Part shown: positions 1 through 6,087 of the stretch, piece after piece
How the letters are laid out: every line of letters starts with the position of its first letter
Position numbering within the stretch: position 1 is the first letter of the stretch
Source: Puniceicoccales bacterium
GTDB taxonomy: Bacteria > Verrucomicrobiota > Verrucomicrobiia > Opitutales > LL51
Direction of reading: 5' to 3'
Assembly (NCBI GenBank): GCA_031259665.1
Contig: JAIRLD010000120.1
Coordinates: 1-7,233, forward strand
Length of the DNA: 7,233 nucleotides
Notes under the pieces: model-generated
What the model was told of the DNA's origin: nothing
Database searches by the model: none
What the model saw: only the letters and a program-made list of their open reading frames with translations
Position numbers and translations under genes: made by a program

Positions 1-1447
1 ACAATGGACCACTGTATATGCCAATAGCGTCATAATGCCCATCATCGCTTTTCCTGACCACTAAGCTTCCGCTAAATCCGCCACCAGCCAAAAGCTTAGA
101 ATAAAAAGACTTTGTTACACTAAATTGCTCAAAATATCCTTCACCTCTGGCAATTATGCATTCTATTTCATTCTTTTCAGCCTTCGCCATTTCTAAAAAT
201 TGTCCTGCTTTTTCAGAAAGTATTTTCGCCGCTCTCGTTATTCTGCCATTTGCATTCAAGACGGAGCCTTTTGCTTTCAGGAGATAATCAGTCGCTTGAT
301 TGATATATGCCTCATACGATTGGGTACGCAATTTTTCCTCAATTTGCAACAACGAAAATTTTGCCATTTCACACGGAAGGCCCGCACAACTACATCCCTT
401 CATATTTTGAAAAACACCTTGGCCACTCAAATCTAATCCATTTAAAATCATTGCCTTTTTTATACCAAATCCCAAAAGAGATCGCTCTTGCTCTGCGGAA
501 AAGACTGAAGATAAGCGACGAGTTATATGCCAATCCCTTAATCCTGTCAATCCATAGCCGATAACTACGGGACGTTGATCCACGGGAAACGCCTCTCCCA
601 AGGGTCCCTCTAAATGGATATGATGATAAGGGGGCACTGCACTGACTCTTTCCATTTCAGTGAAAACATTTAGTTTATCCAGCTCGATTCCAGGAACAAT
701 CTTGCCTTCAAATTTCACCGGTTCTTTCAATATACATATAGCCATATCGTAACAATTTGTTCCCTCATCATTGCCGGTTAAAAGGTATATATTGGTAATG
801 GGGATATCATCCACAAATTCCCCCCGTCGACACTCTGCCTTGACGCTGAGAATAAGATTATCTTTACCAATTTTAAACCATCCCTCCCTAGAACAATATT
901 TAGCATTAATCCATTTAAAATGCCTTAATTTCTGCGAATGGATCGATATAACTTGGTCGCTTCCATTTTCAGGCGAAAATAATTCCTCAATATTATTATT
1001 TTTATCATGGAATCTTCCAAAATCACGTAATACGACATGCGCACAGGCCAGAACGACTCTTCCCTCTAATCCCGGTTTATCCACATTGATTAAGGTACCT
1101 GTGCCGATACCCGACCCCAGAAATTGGTTATTATAATCATATAATTGATTAACGCAAACAACATTTTGTGTAAATGATGCCCATCTGCTCCCCCAAGCGT
1201 GCTCGACATTTTTGGGCGTGTAAAGAGCCTCAGGAATAATACCTTCCGGGCGCAAAGACTCTTTAGCCTCCCTCACTTGCGCTTCGGTACCATTTTTTAA
1301 AATTTCAAAGGCATCGGTGATTTGCTCCGCTTCCAATTGCGAAGCTCTTCCATCAAAAGAATCAGTAGCCATCACCTCGCTATAACCTATACCTAGCAAT
1401 AACCCTATACCGAGTACCCTCAATTTTGTTAATCTATTTTGTAACAC
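1..1447 (-). CDS. Secreted trypsin-like serine protease, copy 1 (C-terminus cut by window edge)
   Basis: Read on the minus strand from GTG at 1447-1445, the frame stays open for 482 codons to the window edge. By comparison with copy 2 about 24 C-terminal residues lie outside. Residues 1-27 form a Sec-type signal peptide: basic start (NRLTKLR), hydrophobic core (LGIGLLLGIG), likely cleavage after VMA. Residues 28-100 are a charged, probably helical region that may be a propeptide. The protease domain has a trypsin-like triad: His137 in CAHVV after GTGTLI, Asp234 in CYDMAI, Ser459 in GGFSGSLVV. The His-Asp distance (97) is larger than in chymotrypsin, and the Asp-Ser distance (225) is far larger. 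The interval includes a Cys-rich motif (CSCAGLPC) and an alanine/lysine/glutamate-rich, probably helical stretch. It should be an exported PA-clan (S1-like) endopeptidase; its substrate is unknown. No clear Shine-Dalgarno precedes the GTG, but the same GTG and the next nine codons are identical in copy 2, which supports this start. Confidence 0.85.
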   Translation of the reverse strand, partial: MLQNRLTKLRVLGIGLLLGIGYSEVMATDSFDGRASQLEAEQITDAFEILKNGTEAQVREAKESLRPEGIIPEALYTPKNVEHAWGSRWASFTQNVVCVNQLYDYNNQFLGSGIGTGTLINVDKPGLEGRVVLACAHVVLRDFGRFHDKNNNIEELFSPENGSDQVISIHSQKLRHFKWINAKYCSREGWFKIGKDNLILSVKAECRRGEFVDDIPITNIYLLTGNDEGTNCYDMAICILKEPVKFEGKIVPGIELDKLNVFTEMERVSAVPPYHHIHLEGPLGEAFPVDQRPVVIGYGLTGLRDWHITRRLSSVFSAEQERSLLGFGIKKAMILNGLDLSGQGVFQNMKGCSCAGLPCEMAKFSLLQIEEKLRTQSYEAYINQATDYLLKAKGSVLNANGRITRAAKILSEKAGQFLEMAKAEKNEIECIIARGEGYFEQFSVTKSFYSKLLAGGGFSGSLVVRKSDDGHYDAIGIYSGPL

Positions 1448-1546
1448 AATAGCATAATATTATACTTTTTTTACTCAACGTAAAGCTTTTTCCCGAAAAA
1501 CTTTTGTGTTTGAATAAATCTCTTTCGCGGTTTAGATCATTCAGTC
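1448..1546. promoter_or_regulatory. Divergent intergenic promoter region, left copy
   Basis: These 99 bp separate the GTG of protease copy 1 (minus) from the ATG of the truncated rmuC copy (plus). Only five positions differ from the right copy (3207-3305), all transitions, and there are no indels. A TATAAT hexamer for the minus-strand gene lies close to the GTG in both copies. Toward rmuC, TTGAAT is followed after 17 bp by the weak hexamer TAGATC. Neither promoter has a convincing full set of elements, so the exact boxes are tentative; the strong conservation is what is seen. Confidence 0.5.
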
Positions 1547-1681
1547 ATGACGATTGTGCTGTTTATTATTTTTTGCGGATTCTGCCTGGGGATTTTTTTT
1601 CACTGCTCTAATAAATATCACAGCGAACGGAACACGCTGACCACACAGTTCAAGGATGTTCAGAGGTGTTATACCAAAATT
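1547..1681 (+). pseudogene. rmuC: Truncated rmuC 5' fragment (first 45 codons)
   Basis: The frame starts at ATG 1547 and reads MTIVLFIIFCGFCLGIFF, nearly the same N-terminal membrane anchor as the complete rmuC at 3306. The match continues to about codon 45 and then stops at the duplication junction. The first 11 codons are identical to rmuC at the DNA level. Past that point amino-acid-changing differences (about a dozen, for example L12F, Y19H, R41C) outnumber silent ones, as expected for a decaying fragment. The open frame runs on to a TAA at 1829-1831 through unrelated sequence antisense to protease copy 2. A short membrane peptide could in principle be made, but the coiled coil and RmuC domain are gone, so this is a remnant. 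Confidence 0.85.
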
Positions 1682-1683
1682 AC

Positions 1684-1699
1684 CGGTAGTTCCCTACCG
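1684..1699. other. Small inverted repeat at the duplication junction
   Basis: CGGTAG, four bases TTCC, then CTACCG form a perfect 6-bp stem with a 4-nt loop exactly at the junction, and it includes the TAG stop of protease copy 2 (1696-1694). Read on the minus strand it is followed by GTAATTTTGG, so it might serve as a weak terminator of the protease gene. It could equally be a chance product of the joining event. Confidence 0.35.
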
Positions 1700-3206
1700 A
1701 GAAGCTACACAACAATTGTGGTGATATCGCGTCGCATTTTTTATGAAACTTTTTATTTCGCCCGTAAACAATGGACCACTGTATATACCAATAGCATCAT
1801 AATTCTCATCATCTCTTTTCCTGACCACTAAGCTTCCACTAAATCCACTTCTAGCCAAAGGCAAAGCATAAGAAGGCTTTGTTGCTCTAAATTGCTCCAA
1901 ACATTCTCTATTTTCGGCAATTATCCCGATAATTTTACTTTCTATTTCATTTTTTTCGTTCTTCGCCATCTCTAAAAATCGTCTTACCTCTTTAGAAAAA
2001 AATTTTACTGCTCCGCTTTTCTCCGCCAAGGCGGAGGCTTTTGCTTTTTGGAAATAATCAGTCGCTTGATCAATATACTCCTTGTGCAATTGAATATGCG
2101 GACGACATTTTACCTTAACCAACGACAATGACAATTCCATCTTGCGACGCAAACATTCCGCACAATTACACCCGTGCATATTTTGAAAGACACCTTGGCC
2201 ATTTAAATCTAATCCATTTAAAGTTATCACCTTTTTTATATTTAATCCCCAAAAAGATTGATTTTGCTCATCGGAAAAACCTAAAACCAAGTGATCAAAT
2301 ACTACTCCCTTTAATCCTGTTAATCCATAGCCGATAACCTTGGAAAGTACATTTGTAGAAAAATGATAAGGGTATATTGTACTTATTTTGTCGGATTCAG
2401 TGAAAACATTTAGTTTATTCAGCTCAACCCCAGGGACGATTGCTTCTTTGTATTTTACCGGCTCTTTCAATATGCATATGGCTATATCGTAGCAAATTGT
2501 TCCCTCATCATCACCAGTTAAAAGGTATATATCGGTAATGGGAATATTGTCCAAAAAATTTCCCCGTTGACATTCTGCCTTGACACTGCAGGTAGTATCG
2601 TATTTACCAAAACCAAACCGCCCATTACTAGATAAATATCCAGCATCAATCCATTTAAAATGACTTAATTTCTGTGAATCGATCGATATAATTTCATTCC
2701 ATCCATTTGTGGACAAAAGCGATTCCTTAATATTATTACTTCCCATACGAAATCCTTCATTTGGCAACACGACGTGTGCACAGGTTATAACGACTCTTCC
2801 ATCTAATTCTGGAATACCCACATCGATTAAGGTACCTGTACCTGTACCGCTAATTACTTGGAATTGGCCACTATCTTTATCACATGTCTTTTGATCAACG
2901 CAAACAACATTTTTGCGCAAACGATGCCCATTCTCCATTCCAAGCGCGGTCAATATCCGCTTGCGTGTAACAGGCCTCAGGAATAACACCTTTCGAGTGC
3001 AAAAATTCCTTAGCTTGCCTTCCTTGCTCTTCGGTACCATTTTTTAAAACGCCAAAGGCATTAGCAACTTGCTCCGCTTCCTGTTGCAAATATAAAGCCT
3101 CTTCATCCTCATCTAAAAAATCAGTGGCCATTGCTACATTGCAACCTATACCCAGCAATAATCCTATAGCGAGTATCCTCAATTTTGTTAATCTATTTTG
3201 TAACAC
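1694..3206 (-). pseudogene. Secreted trypsin-like serine protease, copy 2, broken by a one-base frameshift
   Basis: From GTG 3206 the frame gives a signal peptide (LAIGLLLGIG core, likely cleavage after AMA at residue 27) and an acidic, probably helical N-terminal region. It leaves the protease frame at the A-run 2914-2910 and ends at TGA 2897-2895 after 103 codons. The catalytic part is open in the next frame to TAG at 1694 and aligns with copy 1 throughout. Joined at the run, the product would be about 503 residues. On the joined protein the triad is His144 (CAHVV), Asp240 (CYDIAI) and Ser456 (SGFSGSLVV), again with a long Asp-Ser interval carrying CNCAEC and an AK/E-rich stretch. The catalytic frame has an ATG at 3040, but the 43 residues before NVVCV from that start are out-of-frame readings of the N-terminal region and carry no signal peptide. 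About 405 codons remain free of stops after the break, so the lesion looks recent, or it is a sequencing error. Confidence 0.8.
2910..2914 (-). other. Frameshift site: five-base A run (four in copy 1)
   Basis: The coding strand reads GCG CAA AAA TGT here. At the matching place copy 1 (1167-1164) reads ACA CAA AAT GTT with one A fewer and stays in frame. Restoring the protease frame would need a +1 shift, that is, skipping one base. A five-base run is short for polymerase slippage. Confidence 0.85.
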
Positions 3207-3305
3207 AATAGCATAATATTATATTTTTTTTACTCAATGTAAAACTTTTTCCCGAAAAACTTTTGCGTTTGAATAAATCTCTTTTGCGGTTTAGATCATT
3301 CAGTC
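3207..3305. promoter_or_regulatory. Divergent intergenic promoter region between protease copy 2 and rmuC
   Basis: These 99 bp hold everything between the protease GTG (3206, minus) and the rmuC ATG (3306, plus). For the protease, TATAAT lies at 3223-3218 on the minus strand, about 11 bases before the GTG, with no good -35 box at 16-18 bp. For rmuC, TTGAAT at 3269-3274 and TAGATC at 3292-3297 are spaced 17 bp, a weak match ending eight bases before the ATG. No Shine-Dalgarno is visible before either start. The region is AT-rich with runs of T and A and is 95% identical to 1448-1546. Confidence 0.5.
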
Positions 3306-4616
3306 ATGACGATTGTGCTGTTTATTATTTTTTGCGGACTTTGCTTGGGAATTTTTTTCTATTTCTCCAATCAATATCGCAGCGAACGGAATGCGCTGAC
3401 CACCCAACTCAAGGATGCCCAGGACCGTTATTCCGAGATCGCTACGCAGAAAGCTGAACTGCAAGGGAAATTATCCGCCACCGAAGTGCAGTTTTTGCAA
3501 AAAAATCAGGAATTTAACCAGCTTTGGGAAAATTTTCAACGGCTCTCCGGTGAAAAAATTGCCGTCGAAACCGCCCGCAACGAAATCCTTAAACATCGGG
3601 AACAACTCAAACTCGAACTTTCTAGCCTCTCCCAGGAAATTCTAGAGGCCAAAAAACAAAAATTTTCCGAGGAAACTCAAAAGGAAGTCGGCCACCTGAT
3701 CGCCGATCTCCAAAAAGAGTTTTCCACCTTCAAAACGGAAATTTTTTCCCCGGAAACGAAATCGCGTACCGAATTGTCGATCCACCTCAAATCACTCCTC
3801 GATAGCGTGGAAAAAATGCATGGCGAAGCCGAAAATCTGACCAACGCCCTGCGCAATAACGCGAAAGCCCAGGGCGATTGGGGCGAAATCCAGCTTGAAA
3901 ATCTCCTCGAACAGACCGGGCTATCCGAGGAAAATGGCGACTATATTAAGCAGGGTAGAGGCCTCGAATTGAAGATCGATGAGGGAGCTGCTAGACCCGA
4001 TTTCCTCGTAAAACTCCCACGAAATCAGTGGATTTTGATCGACGCGAAGGTCTCCCTTTCCGCCTACGAACGCATGGTCAATGGCACCGACCCCCAGGAA
4101 AAAGAACGGTTTTTTCAACAACATATCGCTTCCATCCAAAAACATATTGACGAGGTCGCCAAATATCACCAGATTAAAAACGCCATCGATATTTGCCCAT
4201 TTTTACTGATGTTTTTGCCCATCGAGTCGGCCTATGCCAGCGTAATCTCGAATCCCTCAGCGAATAAAAAAGATATCGGCGAATACGCCCGCCAAAAAAA
4301 TGTCATCATCGTATATCCCTCCACGCTATTTCTGACACTGCGACTGATCCAGGCGATTTGGCAGGTCGAAAAACAAAATCTCAATGCCCAAGAAATTGCC
4401 GATCGCGGCGGAAAATTGTACGATAAATTTTGCGGATTGCTTGACGAATTGCGAGAATTGTACAAGCTTTTTGGAAAGGTTCACGAGCAGTTTGACGATA
4501 AAATTATTCCGAAAATTAATGGCCGTGGCGGGTTACTGACCCAATGCGATGACCTCCAAAAACTCGGTGCCAAAAATAAAAAATCGATCAAAAAAGAGAA
4601 TTTAATAGAAAGTTAA
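3306..4616 (+). CDS. rmuC: RmuC family DNA recombination protein
   Basis: The 436-residue product has the standard RmuC layout. Residues 1-18 (MTIVLFIIFCGLCLGIFF) are an N-terminal membrane anchor. Residues about 24-180 are a long charged coiled coil rich in Glu, Lys and Gln. The RmuC domain follows from about 185, opening with QGDWGEIQLENLLEQTGL (189-206). PDFLVKLP (231-238) and ILIDAKVSL (243-251) supply the Asp and Asp-x-Lys of a PD-(D/E)xK-like nuclease core (D232, D246, K248), and LPIESAY lies at 304-310. RmuC proteins limit rearrangements at inverted repeats in Escherichia coli; the biochemical activity is inferred from the fold. The length fits the family. ATG 3306 is the natural start because it places the anchor at the N-terminus. 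There is no clear ribosome binding site. The gene ends four bases before serS, so the two are probably co-transcribed. Its 5' end is duplicated at 1547-1681. Confidence 0.95.
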   Translation: MTIVLFIIFCGLCLGIFFYFSNQYRSERNALTTQLKDAQDRYSEIATQKAELQGKLSATEVQFLQKNQEFNQLWENFQRLSGEKIAVETARNEILKHREQLKLELSSLSQEILEAKKQKFSEETQKEVGHLIADLQKEFSTFKTEIFSPETKSRTELSIHLKSLLDSVEKMHGEAENLTNALRNNAKAQGDWGEIQLENLLEQTGLSEENGDYIKQGRGLELKIDEGAARPDFLVKLPRNQWILIDAKVSLSAYERMVNGTDPQEKERFFQQHIASIQKHIDEVAKYHQIKNAIDICPFLLMFLPIESAYASVISNPSANKKDIGEYARQKNVIIVYPSTLFLTLRLIQAIWQVEKQNLNAQEIADRGGKLYDKFCGLLDELRELYKLFGKVHEQFDDKIIPKINGRGGLLTQCDDLQKLGAKNKKSIKKENLIES

Positions 4617-4620
4617 TACC

Positions 4621-5892
4621 ATGTTGGATTTAAAATTCATCCGCGAACATAGTGACGAAGTACGGACCGGAATCGCTAAAAAGAAATTTAGTTGCGATCT
4701 CGATGCCTTTTTCGCCGTCGATAGCAAACGACGCGACCTCATTACCCGCTTGGAATCGATAAAATCACAGCAAAATAGCGCCAGCGATGCCGTCAAAAAT
4801 CTCGATAAAAAATCCTCCGAATTTCAGACAAAAATCGCCGAACTACGGACGCTCGCCGACGGAGCGAAGGCGCTCGATAGCCAACTCGAAACCATCGAAG
4901 AAAAATGGAAAGCGCTCTACCTCAGCATCCCCAACGTGCCCCATGAATCCGTACCAATCGGTAAAAGCGCGGACGATAACCAAACGGTTGCGACCTGGGG
5001 TGATATCGAAAAAATTTCCAAAAACGCCGTTCCGCACTACGATATTCCCTGGTTCAATCGGCTGATCGACTTCCCACGGGGCGTCAAGGTAACCGGTGCC
5101 GGGTTTCCGTTTTATATCGGCGATGGTGCCCGCGTGGTACGGGCACTGGTGACGTTTTTTCTGAACGAAGCTAAGGCCAACGGCTACACCGAGTTCATGG
5201 CACCGATCATGGTCAATGGCGAAAGTGCGACAGCAACCGGCCAGCTCCCTGACAAAGAAGGCCAGATGTACCACGATGCGGCGGATGATTTTTACATGAT
5301 TCCGACGGCGGAGGTCCCGGTGACGAATTTTTTCCGCGATGAAATTTTCGAAGAATCGGAGCTCCCCATTTACCGCTGCGGCTATACGCCCTGCTTTCGC
5401 CGGGAAGCGGGAAGTTGGGGGAAGGACGTCCGCGGATTGAATCGCCTTCACCAATTTGATAAGGTGGAGCTGGTCAAGTGGACCCATCCCGATCAGAGTT
5501 TCGCCGAACTCGAAAAATTACGCCGCGATGCGGAAAGGCTGCTTCAGAAATTAAATCTTCCCTACCGCGTGCTCTCCATTTGCACCGGCGACATCGGTTT
5601 TCCTCATAGCAAGCAGTACGATTTGGAGGTTTGGTCTGGAGGGCAGAAACGGTGGCTTGAGGTCTCCAGCTGTAGCAATTTTACCGATTTTCAGGCGCGG
5701 CGTGCGGGGATTAAATTTCGCGAAAGGACAGGGAAATCGGCTTTCGTCCACACGCTCAACGGTTCCGGATTAGCCGTACCGCGCGTTCTGGCAGCGATTT
5801 TAGAAAATAATCTCCAGGAAGATGGTACCGTACTCTTACCGGAAGTTTTACGAGAATTTGCCGGAACGGAAAAAATAGGATTCTCTTCATGA
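4621..5892 (+). CDS. serS: Seryl-tRNA synthetase
   Basis: The 423-residue cytoplasmic enzyme charges tRNA-Ser with serine using ATP, and also tRNA-Sec where that exists. It is a class II synthetase of normal length. MLDLKFIREH starts the N-terminal tRNA-binding domain, and residues about 30-100 form the long antiparallel coiled-coil arm. The catalytic domain shows motif 1 around 170-198, the serine-binding TAEVPVTN at 229-236, motif 2 FRREAGSWGKDVRGLNRLHQF at 259-279, LEVSSCSNFTDFQARR at 346-361, and motif 3 GSGLAVPRVLAAILEN at 381-396 with its conserved arginine. No key residue appears to be missing. ATG 4621 lies four bases after the rmuC stop; GAAAG at 4608-4612 is a weak possible ribosome binding site. 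A hairpin overlapping the stop codon probably ends the rmuC-serS transcript. Confidence 0.98.
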   Translation: MLDLKFIREHSDEVRTGIAKKKFSCDLDAFFAVDSKRRDLITRLESIKSQQNSASDAVKNLDKKSSEFQTKIAELRTLADGAKALDSQLETIEEKWKALYLSIPNVPHESVPIGKSADDNQTVATWGDIEKISKNAVPHYDIPWFNRLIDFPRGVKVTGAGFPFYIGDGARVVRALVTFFLNEAKANGYTEFMAPIMVNGESATATGQLPDKEGQMYHDAADDFYMIPTAEVPVTNFFRDEIFEESELPIYRCGYTPCFRREAGSWGKDVRGLNRLHQFDKVELVKWTHPDQSFAELEKLRRDAERLLQKLNLPYRVLSICTGDIGFPHSKQYDLEVWSGGQKRWLEVSSCSNFTDFQARRAGIKFRERTGKSAFVHTLNGSGLAVPRVLAAILENNLQEDGTVLLPEVLREFAGTEKIGFSS

Positions 5893-5907
5893 GAATTTTT
5901 TATTTTT
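5871..5907 (+). terminator. Probable intrinsic terminator overlapping the serS stop codon
   Basis: ATTCTC (5880-5885) and GAGAAT (5891-5896) form a perfect 6-bp stem around a 5-nt loop. The stem can be extended through G-U pairs and an outer match of AAAAATA (5871-5877) with TATTTTT (5901-5907). The descending arm runs into a T-rich tail. The TGA stop (5890-5892) lies at the loop edge. The stem is AT-rich, so efficiency is uncertain. Confidence 0.55.
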
Positions 5908-5911
5908 AAGG

Positions 5912-5934
5912 AAAAATACTTAACAGGTATTTTT
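5912..5934 (+). terminator. Second AT-rich hairpin after serS
   Basis: AAAAATAC (5912-5919) pairs perfectly with GTATTTTT (5927-5934) around TTAACAG, followed by two more T. The stem has only one G-C pair, so alone it would be weak; it may back up the hairpin at the serS stop. Confidence 0.35.
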
Positions 5935-6053
5935 TTCCCACCTATTGCACGTCGTCTCAACATAGTGAAGGTCTTCAGAACTTTTTTCAAATTGTAAAGT
6001 AGCAACTTGTTTAGTTTGCATGAATTGGTTTCCGTAACAACTAATTTCTTTTC

Positions 6054-6081
6054 TTGAAAAGATTAGCCGTCATTCTATGTT
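6054..6081 (+). promoter_or_regulatory. Candidate rpoN promoter
   Basis: TTGAAA (6054-6059) and TATGTT (6076-6081) are spaced 16 bp, matching the sigma-70 -35 and -10 boxes at five and four of six positions. The -10 box ends only six bases before the rpoN ATG, so a start here would give a leaderless or nearly leaderless transcript. The remaining gap back to the serS terminator (5938-6053) shows no other feature I can support. Confidence 0.35.
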
Positions 6082-6087
6082 TAATTT

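Larger units (their letters stand above)
1..1681. repeat. Left copy of a tandem direct duplication (protease, divergent promoter, rmuC 5' end)
   Basis: This stretch aligns collinearly with about 1768-3440. The first bases (acaatggaccactgtatat) recur at 1768, an offset of 1767. The ATG of the rmuC 5' end lies at 1547 here and 3306 there, an offset of 1759, so the copies differ by small indels. In the first 60 bases I count about five mismatches; protease-coding parts further in are more divergent. The similarity fades after 1681, within rmuC codon 45-46, where the sequence switches to the 3' end of the second protease gene. The left boundary lies outside the window. Confidence 0.93.
1682..3440. 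repeat. Right copy of the tandem direct duplication
   Basis: The unit runs from the junction near 1682, through protease copy 2 and the divergent promoter region, to about codon 45 of the complete rmuC. Bases 1682-1767 correspond to sequence left of the window start. The unit length is about 1.76 kb. Because rmuC is complete only here, the right end of this copy is the original arrangement and the stump at 1547-1681 is the duplicate. The exact ends are uncertain by some tens of bases because similarity fades gradually. Confidence 0.9.

Noticed and set aside
771..1136. A 121-codon plus-strand open frame opposite protease copy 1
   Set aside because: The minus strand here codes for the protease domain, including the His and Asp motifs; the plus frame has no recognisable content and is not kept in copy 2.
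1547..1831. A 94-codon plus-strand open frame as a gene
   Set aside because: Only its first 45 codons match rmuC; the rest is antisense to the 3' end of protease copy 2. It is annotated as a truncated rmuC remnant.
2905..2920. Programmed frameshifting to join the two parts of protease copy 2
   Set aside because: A +1 shift on a five-base A run is needed. There is no classical slippery heptamer in the right phase and no obvious stimulator, and copy 1 does without it.
1694..3040. A 448-codon minus-strand open frame taken as a complete gene starting at 3040
   Set aside because: Comparison with copy 1 shows that the 43 residues before NVVCV are an out-of-frame reading of the N-terminal region. 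The frame is the downstream part of a frameshifted gene.
3126..3146. Lipoprotein signal in protease copy 2 (GIGC)
   Set aside because: The residues before Cys do not fit a normal lipobox, and copy 1 has Tyr in place of Cys. A standard signal peptidase I site after AMA/VMA fits both copies.
2895..3206. A separate 103-residue secreted protein
   Set aside because: It aligns with the first 98 residues of copy 1, where the same region is fused to the protease domain; the end is caused by the extra A.
1..3440. The repeats as a CRISPR array or transposon
   Set aside because: There are only two long gene-bearing copies, no short regularly spaced repeats, no transposase frame and no terminal inverted repeats or target-site duplications that I can see.
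4843..5487. A 214-codon minus-strand open frame opposite serS
   Set aside because: It lies wholly within the well-conserved serS coding sequence and shows no recognisable domain; it is a shadow frame.
5938..6053. A small RNA or tRNA between serS and rpoN
   Set aside because: Only a short palindrome (GAAGGTCTTC) is visible; there is no cloverleaf and no promoter plus terminator pair.
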